From the NCBI GenBank assembly GCA_938082545.1, contig CALKCL010000017.1:62001-126000 (forward strand): a DNA stretch of 64,000 nucleotides, read 5' to 3'. This stretch comes from an uncultured Gammaproteobacteria bacterium (lineage in GTDB: Bacteria; Pseudomonadota; Gammaproteobacteria; Ga0077536). Each line of letters opens with the position of its first letter. Position 1 is the first letter of the stretch. Position numbers and translations under genes: made by a program. The notes under the pieces are model-generated. The model saw only the letters and a list, made by a program, of their open reading frames with translations. It was not told the DNA's origin and ran no database searches. This document shows, piece by piece, positions 38,604-48,731 of the stretch.

Positions 38604-39173
38604 TTAAATTTCTTCGAGGCTGGAACGGATTGCAGATACAATCTTGGTGTAATTGCCCACCTGACGCAGTGGTTCTGAAAGCTCAACTTGAACCCCCATA
38701 CCAGAGCGACCCCTATTACAGATATTGTTACGGTGCTTGCCTGGAAAGCGATGGTTTTCTGTGCGCACGTCTATCCCTATATTCCTAATGCCCTCTGCAA
38801 TATTTTCAATTAACTTTTGATGCCTCCCACCCAGAAAAACAATTTCCTCGCTATTGTGGCAACCGTGTATTGTGACTATGAAGTCATGAGATTCAACGGC
38901 ACGGATACATGTTGGCTCATCAAAAATATGGCTCGTGATATGAAGCGAGATATAATTTTCATCTACTACTTTATGGCTTTCGAACTGATATAAGCTATGA
39001 TCGTCCCCGGCTATAAGTTCAGATATAGAAGACGTCCCTACTTCAATCACACCGGCGTGAGGCGCTGCAATAAGAAGTGAACCGTTACCTCTCGCGACAA
39101 ATGAGATTGAATAATCAACACCTTCTGTTTCGTTCCTTGCTAGCTCCGCAAAATTTTCATAGGGGTCTGCCAT
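38604..39173 (-). CDS. poly-gamma-glutamate hydrolase family protein (PghP/DUF867-like)
   Basis: SLLIAAPHAGVIEVGTSSISELIAG...ESHDFIVTIHGCHN...FLGGRHQKLIENIAEGIRNIGI...GRSGMGVQVELSEPLR. Confidence 0.78.
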   Translation of the reverse strand: MADPYENFAELARNETEGVDYSISFVARGNGSLLIAAPHAGVIEVGTSSISELIAGDDHSLYQFESHKVVDENYISLHITSHIFDEPTCIRAVESHDFIVTIHGCHNSEEIVFLGGRHQKLIENIAEGIRNIGIDVRTENHRFPGKHRNNICNRGRSGMGVQVELSEPLRQVGNYTKIVSAIRSSLEEI

Positions 39174-39200
39174 ATTTTTAATCTCCTGATTCCGAAAAAT

Positions 39201-40118
39201 CTAGGTAGACTGAACAAACAATTGAATAAGAGCGCTAACAGCTTCAGGTGCGTCTTCCTGTAAAAAATGCCCTACACCTGGGAGAGTAACTACTGGGCCA
39301 TTCGGCCACAGATCTTTGAAACAACCTACGGTAAAATCAAGCGGCAACGCTCTGTCAGCTTCACCATGAACGTAAATTGCAGGCTTTTCTTTTATACGAC
39401 TTACCGCAGATTCAGTTCTAATAGACTTGAGAAATTCAATTGTCTCACGGTCCGATATACATTGAGGTAAACGAATAGCACCGATACAGTCCTGAGGCGT
39501 GGGAAAGGCCGCTGCATAGGCTCTTATCCAAGTTTCGGTAATATGTTGAGTGCGCTCAAAGCCAATTCTTTTCATCACAGATAAAACGGTGGCATTTAGA
39601 TTACTGACCGTCGGTAGAAATTCTTCCGAGGTTACCCACTGGCTCCAAGGAGACTGAGAAAATTTATTTTCCTTGGCACGACCCCCAACCACAGCATTCA
39701 TGACACACAGCCTTTTGACCCTATCAGGATGACGATACGCGATACTACTTCCAATAGGCCCTCCCCAATCTTGCAGCACAAGGTTAATGTTCTTTAAGTC
39801 TAATTCAAGAACCAAAGCTTCTAAGTTATTGCAATGCTCTTCTATCGTATATCGGGCATTGCTAGGTGTTTCACTCTTTCCGAAGCCCATGTGATCTGCA
39901 ATGATCACCCGCCCCATTTTTTTCAAACTAGGAATAATATTCCGGTATAAGTAGCCCCAAGTAGGCTGGCCATGCACGCAGACAAAAACTTCATCATCAC
40001 AATTTGAATTTTCATCTATGTAATGCATTTTGAATCCAGCGCCATCAAAAAATTTAGGTGCATAAGGCCAAGTCCCTTCAAAATTTTCTTCGGAGCGGAT
40101 CATTTTTTTCTCTTTCAA
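39201..40118 (-). CDS. alpha/beta hydrolase, haloalkane dehalogenase-like
   Basis: VFVCVHGQPTWGYLYRNIIPSLKKMGRVIIADHMGFGKSETP...NLVLQDWGGPIGSSIAYRHPDRV; HGQPTW and QDWGG resemble HLD motifs. Confidence 0.83.
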   Translation of the reverse strand: MKEKKMIRSEENFEGTWPYAPKFFDGAGFKMHYIDENSNCDDEVFVCVHGQPTWGYLYRNIIPSLKKMGRVIIADHMGFGKSETPSNARYTIEEHCNNLEALVLELDLKNINLVLQDWGGPIGSSIAYRHPDRVKRLCVMNAVVGGRAKENKFSQSPWSQWVTSEEFLPTVSNLNATVLSVMKRIGFERTQHITETWIRAYAAAFPTPQDCIGAIRLPQCISDRETIEFLKSIRTESAVSRIKEKPAIYVHGEADRALPLDFTVGCFKDLWPNGPVVTLPGVGHFLQEDAPEAVSALIQLFVQST

Positions 40119-40341
40119 TTTATATGATAGATAAGTTCAGGTTTTGTATTATGCCTATAGTTTTCATGGTCAGCTATTTAGCATGAAGAAATATAGTTTC
40201 TGCTTGCAATAAGGTATCTACATAATTAAATCCAAAACAGTGCCAAGGCGTTGTTACCATTGCTTAGAAGAACAGTCGTTCTATACAGGGTCACCGAATA
40301 AACGTTAAAGTACTAATAAACAATCTAATCAAGGAAACCTC

Positions 40342-41706
40342 ATGGCCAAAAAATCTCAATTAAATATTATATTTAAACATATCTTAATTAATGCGTGCTT
40401 AGTCATTTTAGCTAGCGTATTTACCTTCCACGTTTCTGCGGAGACTTATACCGTCTGGGGGACAACTAAAGGCAGCGGCACTGGGACTACTGGTTCGGGA
40501 ACGTCATACGATTGCTCTGGTAATGCTGGTGGTTTTGGTACGGTGTCGCGAGATTTATGGTCCGTCGACTCCTCCACAGGGGCTGCCACGTCTCTAGCGA
40601 GTTTCGATACCGCTGGGTGTGCTGGGCTAACCGATTCAGGAGTAAATTTTCAAAGTGGTTCATATCTTGATAAAAACACGGGAAATTTTTACGCACTTCA
40701 GACCAACAACACATTTAAAGTTTATAGTGGCAAAGATGGTTCATTAGTTGAGACCACTGCTGCGCCAACACTGACTAATGTGTCTTTACTAGGCTTGTCT
40801 CATACCGGCGTGGGTAAAATTGTCGGGAATGACGGCAAAAAGTTGTTTGAGAAAAAAGCGGATGGCAGTATGCATATAGGAGAAAATTCTCTTGTCACCA
40901 TAGAAACGGGTGGACAACAGTTACTCTATGCAACAAATGCTACGGGGAGCCAAATCGACATCAACATCAAAAGTGGCACTAATCTATTGATTGGTGGTAC
41001 CAACGTTTTAACATCTATAAATCAGAGCAATACCAATATATCGACAAACGCCAGTAATATATCGACAAACACCACCGGTATATCCAAAAACACCACCGGT
41101 ATATCCAACCTGAATAAAACAATGCGCAAACAAAATGCCAGGTCGGTTGCACTAAGTGCTGCGCTAACATCGTTGCCTACTCAAGGCGGCGATGGCAGTC
41201 ATACATGTGGTGTCGGCTCTGGTGTTCGTGGTTCTTATTCTGCGATGGCAATCGGCTGTGCAGCCGATCTATCCAGCTTTGGCTTCTCTGATAAACTTCC
41301 TCAGTTTCTGCAGAACGCGTCTGTTAATGCGGGGACCTCTTTTTTGACACATGACGATCCCGACTATACTTTCAAAGCTGGCATGAGCTTCAGTTTTGGG
41401 AAATCACAATCCAAAGTCAGCACCTCGGGTCAAGGCGTCGAGATGAACCGAAGACTCGCAGTAGTTGAACAAAAGAGCCAACGCATCTCAAACAGACATG
41501 CAGAGGCTATTAAGAAAGTGCAAAGAGATAACTTGAGACTATTAGCTAAAGTAAACACCTTAAGCCATGCCAAAGACGAATTGTTGGCATTACGCGCTGA
41601 AGTGAATGAGCTCAAATCTGATAAAGCGGAAATGCTTTTAATGAAAGAGCAACTTGCGCAATTAACCGCGTTACTCGCTGGCTCTGATTTGGTTGCTGCC
41701 AAATAA
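40342..41706 (+). CDS. YadA-like surface protein with C-terminal coiled-coil extension
   Basis: Signal peptide, NASNISTNTTGISKN stalk repeats, SVALSAALTSLPTQGG...GSYSAMAIGCAADL...NAGTSFL...YTFKAGMSFSFGKSQ anchor-like segment, then about 90-aa helical tail. Confidence 0.65.
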   Translation: MAKKSQLNIIFKHILINACLVILASVFTFHVSAETYTVWGTTKGSGTGTTGSGTSYDCSGNAGGFGTVSRDLWSVDSSTGAATSLASFDTAGCAGLTDSGVNFQSGSYLDKNTGNFYALQTNNTFKVYSGKDGSLVETTAAPTLTNVSLLGLSHTGVGKIVGNDGKKLFEKKADGSMHIGENSLVTIETGGQQLLYATNATGSQIDINIKSGTNLLIGGTNVLTSINQSNTNISTNASNISTNTTGISKNTTGISNLNKTMRKQNARSVALSAALTSLPTQGGDGSHTCGVGSGVRGSYSAMAIGCAADLSSFGFSDKLPQFLQNASVNAGTSFLTHDDPDYTFKAGMSFSFGKSQSKVSTSGQGVEMNRRLAVVEQKSQRISNRHAEAIKKVQRDNLRLLAKVNTLSHAKDELLALRAEVNELKSDKAEMLLMKEQLAQLTALLAGSDLVAAK

Positions 41707-41724
41707 TCTATCTAGGATTGTTAC

Positions 41725-41754
41725 AGACTGCCCTAAGCTTATTTAAGGCAGTCT
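41725..41754 (+). terminator. rho-independent terminator-like hairpin downstream of the YadA-like gene
   Basis: agactgccctaagcttatttaaggcagtct followed by attttc. Confidence 0.65.
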
Positions 41755-41944
41755 ATTTTCATCTCTCGTCAACTAGCCATCTTCTCTAGAGTCAGAGCAC
41801 TTCTAACTAAGTTTTTAGCGCATTAATTTTAGTTTCATATTAATGGTCAAGTTGGCATGTGCCTCCAATGCTTTGAAGACCTGTCGCATAAACCAAACGA
41901 CCGTATCCCATGTATATAACCGCCCTCCAGCCTAATGCCATGAT

Positions 41945-42118
41945 TTAGGGCTGCGTATAATGTTCTTTCATTTGGCCGAATAAGGCACTTGATGCCTTAA
42001 TATGATCTCCAGCCAGCACGTCTGCAAATCGAATAGCCGCTTTCTCAGCTTCCGAAAACAGTGCACTTTCTTCAAAACCAGAAAAGCTTCAATCGTCACG
42101 TTTAGATATCTTGCTTAA
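41945..42118 (-). pseudogene. remnant of a carboxymuconolactone decarboxylase/AhpD-family gene
   Basis: Manual reverse translation LSKISKRDD*SFSGFEESALFSEAEKAAIRFADVLAGDHIKASSALFGQMKEHYTQP*: the family-like SEAEKAAIRFA motif with an in-frame TGA and no upstream gene body. Confidence 0.5.
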
Positions 42119-42324
42119 TCACTCGGGCTAGGACTATTCAGTAAGTGAATTAGTTTAGATTTTGGACATTTTTTAGATTTTTTTCAGGCTACCCTAGCCA
42201 CCTTGGGAAACCTGTCAGACGGTGTGACTATCAAATTCCCACACACTACATCACGAGACTCGTCAGTCCGAACAAGATTGCTTAAATAACAATAAAAAGG
42301 CATTAAATACTCTCAACTCCTCCG

Positions 42325-42732
42325 CTAAGAGCTATTCTCATGACAAGCACAATTCAACTTGACGCAGATCTGATGGTTTTTGAAGTGCGCGTAGGCAACG
42401 ATAGTTGAACCCACCAAAGTTAAGCTTTTTTCTCCAAATCCCCCTAAAAAGTTTTCACCCAAAGACACTGCAAAAACTAATAGAGACAATCCGACTAACC
42501 CTATAAAAAAAAAGGAAGTAGCTTGGTGGTTTTTATATCCAAGAGCCAAAGCTAGCACACTGACAGGGACTGCTATCATAAGTAACGATATGTGCACCAG
42601 TTCATTTTCGTAAGAAATTGGAAAAAAGGAGGACACAAAAATGAGGATAGTGGGAGCCGCGAAGCAATGAACAACGCATATTAAAGAAACCACTACAGCT
42701 AATTTATCTGAATTTAATTGAGTTTTTATCAT
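42325..42732 (-). CDS. MerC-domain-like small membrane protein
   Basis: LAVVVSLICVVHCFAAPTILIFVSSFFP...HISLLMIAVPVSVLALALGYKNHQ...NHQICVKLNCACHENSS. Confidence 0.72.
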   Translation of the reverse strand: MIKTQLNSDKLAVVVSLICVVHCFAAPTILIFVSSFFPISYENELVHISLLMIAVPVSVLALALGYKNHQATSFFFIGLVGLSLLVFAVSLGENFLGGFGEKSLTLVGSTIVAYAHFKNHQICVKLNCACHENSS

Positions 42733-42753
42733 TGTGAAATTATAGGCAAAACG

Positions 42754-43518
42754 CTAAGTAGTCGTTTTACAAATAAAGAACCTCCTGCTAGTAACAAACG
42801 CTATGGTAACTAAAACAAAACTAACAACCATCACCGGTCCTGACGGGTAATCAATAAAGATGGAAAACGCCATACCCAATAGCACAGACGTCATACCACA
42901 ACTCCAGGCGACGACGTGCGGACGTCTTGTACCTAACGCAGCTAGCGCAGGTAAAATGAGACTTGAAAAAACAAGATAGACACCTACTAGCTGGACTGAA
43001 GAAGTCAGAGCAAGTGCAAAAATTAAATAGAAACCAATCCCAGTTCGAATTTTTGGATAAGAAAACCAGATAGCTAAGATGGATAGATAGATAAAGCCAT
43101 GAGCTAATACGTGTTCCCACGTCACAAATAAAACTTGTCCTCCAAGTAGATGTGTAAGATCTTCACCTCCATGTGTGCTTCCGGCGAGTACGAGCAATAC
43201 AGTAGAAGCGGCGAGAACAAAAGAGACACCAATAATCGCTTCTAAATTATCGCGGGCAACTGTTTCCATCTTGTGAAAAAAAACACCTGCAATGACCGCC
43301 AAAGACAGTGCTATAGCTTGAACTATAAGAGCTGAGGGATCATCAAAGATAATCTCCGCGACTATTACACCCAACCCAGCGATCTGAGCAATAGCTAAAT
43401 CGATAAAAATGATACCGCGTCGTACCACCTCGATTCCGAGCGGAGCATGTGTTAGGGCAATCATAAGACCCGCGACTAGCGCGGGTCCCACAATTATCCA
43501 GATTTCACTAAAGTGCAC
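42754..43518 (-). CDS. metal ABC transporter permease (ZnuB/MntB-like)
   Basis: PALVAGLMIALTHAPLGIEVVRRGIIFIDLAIAQIAGLGVI...VYLVFSSLILPALAAL; multi-TM ABC-3 pattern. Confidence 0.88.
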   Translation of the reverse strand: MHFSEIWIIVGPALVAGLMIALTHAPLGIEVVRRGIIFIDLAIAQIAGLGVIVAEIIFDDPSALIVQAIALSLAVIAGVFFHKMETVARDNLEAIIGVSFVLAASTVLLVLAGSTHGGEDLTHLLGGQVLFVTWEHVLAHGFIYLSILAIWFSYPKIRTGIGFYLIFALALTSSVQLVGVYLVFSSLILPALAALGTRRPHVVAWSCGMTSVLLGMAFSIFIDYPSGPVMVVSFVLVTIAFVTSRRFFICKTTT

Positions 43519-44419
43519 TTTTTAGAATCGCCAAAGATCGGTCAAAAAGAGCGAATAAATCGCCACTGTTGTCATCACCATCTACGGTGTAAGGGATGAT
43601 CACGTTTTTGATTTTGGTCTTTGATGTTATCCAGTCTATGCCTCTATCAGACTCGTAGGGAGCGCGGATAATCGCCCGCACATTTTTAGAACCTACAGAC
43701 TCTAATATTTTAGCTAAATGCGAGGATGTAGGAGGAAGGCCAGGTCTCGGTTCAAGACTTGCCACTTCTTCTAACCCAAAGAACTTGATCAGATAGGACA
43801 AAGACTTATGCTTGGTCATGACTTGCATCCCCTTTAGCTGCTTACCTTCTTCAAGCCACCGAGCTATCGCCGTATTCAGCTTAGTTTCAAACTGCGCGAA
43901 CCGCAGCTTGTAAAAGTCTGAATTTCCTTCATCTATCAGGACCAGTCGATTCAAGAGTTCTTTACCCACCAAAAGTAAGTTTCGTGGATCAAGATGAATG
44001 TGTGGATTCCCATCGGGATGAATATCTCCTAAACTACGGTCGATCACAGTAGGAATCTCTAATAACGGCACATACTGATATGCCATCACGTTACCTACTG
44101 CACCGCGCTGTACATCGGCGCCGGCTCTCTCCAGCAACAATGGTAGCCAACCAATCTCTAAGTCGGCCCCCGAGCAGACGATCAGATCCGCTCTTCTTAC
44201 CTTCGATATTAAACTTGGACGAGCTTTGATAAAGTGAGGGTCTTGCCGAGCATGAGTTGCAGAGAAAGTTTTCACTTTATCACCGCCAATCTCTGATGCT
44301 AAAGACGCCCACTCAGGCTCGCAAGCGAAAACTTCTAGGGCAGCCATCGCATTAGAAGAAGCACAGCATAAAAATGCTGCGCTCATCATTAACAGGCCTC
44401 TACTGAGGAAATATCTCAC
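43508..44419 (-). CDS. metal ABC transporter substrate-binding protein (ZnuA-like)
   Basis: Signal peptide; VFACEPEWASLASEIGGDKVKTFSATHARQDPHFIKARPSLISKVRRADLIVCSGADLEIGWLPLLL; IHPDGNPHIHLDPRN. Confidence 0.9.
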   Translation of the reverse strand: MRYFLSRGLLMMSAAFLCCASSNAMAALEVFACEPEWASLASEIGGDKVKTFSATHARQDPHFIKARPSLISKVRRADLIVCSGADLEIGWLPLLLERAGADVQRGAVGNVMAYQYVPLLEIPTVIDRSLGDIHPDGNPHIHLDPRNLLLVGKELLNRLVLIDEGNSDFYKLRFAQFETKLNTAIARWLEEGKQLKGMQVMTKHKSLSYLIKFFGLEEVASLEPRPGLPPTSSHLAKILESVGSKNVRAIIRAPYESDRGIDWITSKTKIKNVIIPYTVDGDDNSGDLFALFDRSLAILKSAL

Positions 44420-45795
44420 TAGTACTTATGAGCAGCGTGTGCGCCAATACTCATAATATACTGAAGCATGATCTGATCATCACCCTGGCCACTAGCAAGC
44501 TCCTCTCTGTTATATTGCAATCTTACACGACTAAACTCACTATTCGTCCAATCGAACATCGCCGTGTACGCTTTAGGGTTATAACCTTCCCCATCTAAAT
44601 GGCTACCGATCAACCCTGTAGGCACGTCTGCCGCGTTTAGTTGGCTATATCGCGCGCCAAAACGCCAGTTACGAGCAAACTTGTAAGTCGCCTGCGTATA
44701 CCAGCCTTCGGACGAATCATCCATCAAGACACTGTCTGCTCCAGACTCAGCATCAGAATAAAAACCGTCTTCTTCTTTCCAGAAGAATTCGCCTTGTAAG
44801 GCAAACTCTTGGTTGGTCGCATTTCCTGTAGGAGCCCAAGTGTATCGGGCATCAGCTATATACAAATCAGTATCGCCGACATAGCTCACTAGTTCATGGT
44901 TACTTTCTCTACCCGTAGTGGACTTACCAGATAGTACAGAACCACCCAATCTCCAGCTTTGATTTTCACCTATGTCACCGCCAGTTCGAGCATAAGCAGT
45001 CCAAGCATCGATGCCTTCGCCATCACTACCACCAAAAGGGTAATCATCACCCCGGAACAGACCACCACCAATTTCCGCATAGAAATCCGTTGGCAACACA
45101 TAAGTAGCCTGCAGGCCATCGTCGTTGTAACCGCCGTCTAAGAACACTCTGTATGGTAGTGGTCGATCGGTAAAATCATCTGTATGTGTGTGATGCTCAT
45201 TCAGGTAACCGATAGTAGCTAAGAATCTACCCGCTTTAATGCTAGCGCCAGTGGGCAAACCAAGACCAGGCATAGTCTGAATGAAGGCCTCTTCGAGCTC
45301 AATTTCCGTCTTCCCTTCATGCTTCACTATTGCCGCTGTTAAGCTTCCAAAGAATTTATCATCAATACTTGATGAGAAAGTCAGTTCAGTATGATCAATA
45401 GCAAATCCTTCTCCGCCTCGCTCACCTTCATGCCCGACAGCAAATCCTGCGATTTCGCCCTCGGCTGTTTCATGTTGCGTGTATTGGCCATTGAATATTA
45501 GCCCAATGGATGGATTGAAAAGGTTCTTTTTGATTTGGCGGCGATTAGTGGCAGGACGTATTGGAGCTACTGCTATTATTTCGTCAGAGCTCGCCTCAGA
45601 TTTTGCAGCAACTTTTGCGACCGCTACTTCTTCCAGTTTTGCTTCTAACAGTAAAATACGCTCTTCATGAGCTGCTTTCATCGCAGCTATTTCCGCACGT
45701 AGTAATTCAACTTCTTGATCGGAGGCTGCCCACAAAGGCGAGCTACCGAGTATGACGAGCAGACACGTTAGTACTGCAAATTTAATTCTTAACAT
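44419..45795 (-). CDS. outer-membrane beta-barrel (porin-like) protein with N-terminal coiled coil
   Basis: Signal peptide, EVELLRAEIAAMKAAHEERILLLEAKLEEV, then barrel-like strands ending ...QIMLQYIMSIGAHAAHKY. Confidence 0.75.
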   Translation of the reverse strand: MLRIKFAVLTCLLVILGSSPLWAASDQEVELLRAEIAAMKAAHEERILLLEAKLEEVAVAKVAAKSEASSDEIIAVAPIRPATNRRQIKKNLFNPSIGLIFNGQYTQHETAEGEIAGFAVGHEGERGGEGFAIDHTELTFSSSIDDKFFGSLTAAIVKHEGKTEIELEEAFIQTMPGLGLPTGASIKAGRFLATIGYLNEHHTHTDDFTDRPLPYRVFLDGGYNDDGLQATYVLPTDFYAEIGGGLFRGDDYPFGGSDGEGIDAWTAYARTGGDIGENQSWRLGGSVLSGKSTTGRESNHELVSYVGDTDLYIADARYTWAPTGNATNQEFALQGEFFWKEEDGFYSDAESGADSVLMDDSSEGWYTQATYKFARNWRFGARYSQLNAADVPTGLIGSHLDGEGYNPKAYTAMFDWTNSEFSRVRLQYNREELASGQGDDQIMLQYIMSIGAHAAHKY

Positions 45796-45871
45796 ATTAG
45801 TTCCCTACATAATTAAACGTACTAGCACAGTTAAGCGCTAGCAATTATTCAAAATGAATTAGCTATGAGTA

Positions 45872-46159
45872 TTAGGAAACTGAGGGCGGCGCTCGTGGTA
45901 AAGAAGTTCTCAGGAGGTATTGAAAGTTTACATCACTTCCATCATGCAAGACGAACAGAGACGGAGTATTGGGAAATTCAGAATCATTATTTACGGTACC
46001 ACCACACGACTCAATTTTATCGAGGTGTGTTGCAACGTGACAAACAGAACCATTATGTTCGTGTTCGCTATGACCATATTCAACCGCGTGCAGAAGAGAT
46101 ATGAATTGCAGCCCTAGAAAGGCGGCAACAAATAAAGCCGTAGCTTGTCTTCTCATCAA
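45872..46159 (-). CDS. small exported His-rich protein (DUF2946-like, tentative)
   Basis: MMRRQATALFVAAFLGLQFISLLHAVEYGHSEHEHNGSVCHVATHLD; upstream of the metal-uptake cluster. Confidence 0.5.
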   Translation of the reverse strand: MMRRQATALFVAAFLGLQFISLLHAVEYGHSEHEHNGSVCHVATHLDKIESCGGTVNNDSEFPNTPSLFVLHDGSDVNFQYLLRTSLPRAPPSVS

Positions 46160-46276
46160 ATAGATCCCGAACTGCCTTTAAGCAGAATTAAAGCACTGAA
46201 GTGATGATATTATCAGAGGGCGAAGGAGTCTTGCAATGCATATATTTATAATATTGGTCAGACTAAAGCCCCTAAT

Positions 46277-47536
46277 TCAACGTTTGCGCGCCGGATTTTT
46301 TGGAACATCGCGAAACGCACCTCCGTCCATACGCGGTTCTTTCGGCATTTCTAACACCCGCTCTGAAATGATATTCCGCTGGATTTCGTCAGTTCCTCCC
46401 GCAATTGATGTGGCTGGCACTGACAGTAATACCTCAGCAATTACTCCGTTTGTCGCGCCATCAGATCCTTTCAGTAACGCATCAGCACTTCCGATTAAAG
46501 TATGAACCTTGGCGGCCGCTCGCGCCAAATGACTCGACGCCAATTTACCTAATGACCCTTCAGGGCCTTGCGGCCTTCCATGTGCCTGAGCAGCTCTGGC
46601 TCGCTGTGCCGTCCACTCAGCGGTATAAGACAGCATGAGTAGCTTCGCTACTTCTTGTCTTACCATCGGATCGTTCATACGACCTGTCTCGACCATACGT
46701 GGCCAAATTAGATCTATCCTTCCCGCGCGTTGTGAGTACCATTTATAGGGTTCCATAACAGTGGCAACTTCAGCCCGCTCTTCATCATAGATACGTCCCG
46801 GTCTATCTGAGACTTTTCCCCAGCGCCGCAATGCATCTGAAGTTCGCCGCTCATGCGCTAAGGTAGTCATCGCGACTTTCCAACCATCACCAACTGCAGA
46901 AACTAAATTCTCCGATGCCACCGGGACGTCAGTGAAAAAAACTTGGTTAAATGAGGCATAGCCATTCATCTGTTTCAACGGCTGCACCTCGATACCATCT
47001 TGGCGCATGTCGACAACAAAAAAAGAGAGTCCTTGATGTTTTGGCACATCCCAATCAGTGCGCGCCAACAACAAGCCCCATTCGGCATGATGCGCGCTTG
47101 TAGTCCAGACTTTCTGTCCGTTAATGATCCAGTTATCTCCATCGCGATCCGCGCGCGTGGTGGCCCCCGCGAGGTCTGACCCGCTGCCTGGTTCACTAAA
47201 TAATTGGCACCATGTATCCTCTCCGGTAAGTATGCGTCTCAAAAACCGAGATTTTTGATTATCATTAGCACAATCCAATAATGTTGCAGCAGCGAGCATT
47301 CGGATACCAATTTTTGCAACGCCGACTGCGCCAATGCGTTCAAACTCGGCGTCAATTATTGGCATCATAGACACGGGCATCTCTCTTCCAAACCATTGCT
47401 TAGGCCAATGTGGAACACCCCAACCAGAATCAGCCAATTTATTTCGCCAATCAATCAAACTCACGTCAGGATCCCAATGCTCCTCCAACCATGCTCGCAC
47501 ATCCTGTTGAATCCGAGTGTCGTCACTTAAGCTCAT
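46277..47536 (-). CDS. acyl-CoA dehydrogenase
   Basis: WCQLFSEPGSGSDLAGATTRADRDGDNWIINGQKVWTTSAHHAEWGLLLART; GGTDEIQRNIISERVL. Confidence 0.93.
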   Translation of the reverse strand: MSLSDDTRIQQDVRAWLEEHWDPDVSLIDWRNKLADSGWGVPHWPKQWFGREMPVSMMPIIDAEFERIGAVGVAKIGIRMLAAATLLDCANDNQKSRFLRRILTGEDTWCQLFSEPGSGSDLAGATTRADRDGDNWIINGQKVWTTSAHHAEWGLLLARTDWDVPKHQGLSFFVVDMRQDGIEVQPLKQMNGYASFNQVFFTDVPVASENLVSAVGDGWKVAMTTLAHERRTSDALRRWGKVSDRPGRIYDEERAEVATVMEPYKWYSQRAGRIDLIWPRMVETGRMNDPMVRQEVAKLLMLSYTAEWTAQRARAAQAHGRPQGPEGSLGKLASSHLARAAAKVHTLIGSADALLKGSDGATNGVIAEVLLSVPATSIAGGTDEIQRNIISERVLEMPKEPRMDGGAFRDVPKNPARKR

Positions 47537-48668
47537 GTAACACCTCTTGGAATGCCATATAACGATTACGATGATAGGTGGGATCGTCTAACAACACTTC
47601 GGAACTTTTCGCTCGTTTATACCAAAGGTGAGTATCGTGATCCCAAGTAAAACCAATACCACCGTGCAACTGAATAGCCTCTATGGCAGTGCGCATATAA
47701 GCATCAGCTGCCGTCGCTTTCGCTAAGGAGGCTAACATTGATACATCAGGATGGTTTTCTGCACGAGCTTCCGCCGCATAGTAAGCGGCAGATTTGGCGA
47801 GCTCTACATCAAGTAGAATTTCAGCACATTTGTGTTTTACGGCCTGGAACGATCCAATAACCCGTCCAAACTGCATCCTTAATTTTGTATATTCCACTGT
47901 AGAATCAAGTAACGCCTGCGCGCCACCGATCATTTCGTTCGCCAACGCGATAGCCCCGTCATCAAGAGCATGTCCAATAGCGGCAACTGCACTCTCTGAA
48001 TCGTTTAAAACCTGAGCCCTTACCCCATCGAAACTAAGTTCAGCTAGTTTCCGAGTCTCATCAATGGTGTCTAACGATCTGCGTCCTAATCCAGTGGACA
48101 GACCTTCTGTGATGTATAGTCCAATCCCTTCTCTACCATCTGTCCCGGGCCGTCTTGCGACGACAATAATGACGTCGGCAGCGCATCCATCGAGCACGAA
48201 CTTCTTCTTTCCGTTAAGTAAAACGTCCTTCCCAAATTGGGACGCTGTAAGCTCAACACCATCACTATTCCAGTGTCCACTTGCTTCAGCAAACGCTAAG
48301 CAAGCGACAGTTTTACCAGCAATCAGGTCAGGTAATAAGTCTCGTTTCTGCTCTTCGCTCCCTGCATGCAAAATTACAGACGTCGCAAGAATGGATGAAC
48401 CCAAATAGGGAGAACAAAGCAAAGAGCGACCCATTTCTTCCGCAACAATACCAACTTCAACAAATCCGAAACCAGAGCCCCCATAGGCTTCTGGTACATG
48501 CAACCCCGCTAATCCTAAATCGTCACATGACTGCATCCATAGATCGCGATCGAAGCCATCTTTCGTAGTCATGAGACGACGCACTTCTGTCATGGGGGAT
48601 TTATCCCTCATAAAACGTTGCACCACACCACGAAATTGCTGCTGCTCGTCGCTAAAACTATATTCCAT
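47523..48668 (-). CDS. acyl-CoA dehydrogenase
   Basis: MEYSFSDEQQQFRGVVQRFMRDKSP; RMQFGRVIGSFQAVKHKCAEILLDVELAKSAAYYAA; AIQLHGGIGFTWDHDTHLWYKRAKSSE; overlaps the downstream ACAD gene. Confidence 0.92.
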   Translation of the reverse strand: MEYSFSDEQQQFRGVVQRFMRDKSPMTEVRRLMTTKDGFDRDLWMQSCDDLGLAGLHVPEAYGGSGFGFVEVGIVAEEMGRSLLCSPYLGSSILATSVILHAGSEEQKRDLLPDLIAGKTVACLAFAEASGHWNSDGVELTASQFGKDVLLNGKKKFVLDGCAADVIIVVARRPGTDGREGIGLYITEGLSTGLGRRSLDTIDETRKLAELSFDGVRAQVLNDSESAVAAIGHALDDGAIALANEMIGGAQALLDSTVEYTKLRMQFGRVIGSFQAVKHKCAEILLDVELAKSAAYYAAEARAENHPDVSMLASLAKATAADAYMRTAIEAIQLHGGIGFTWDHDTHLWYKRAKSSEVLLDDPTYHRNRYMAFQEVLHELK

Positions 48669-48731
48669 TGAGGAGGCCCATTATACGAAATCGTTTATGA
48701 CCATTGAACGTAACTGATTTCAACAAGAGAT

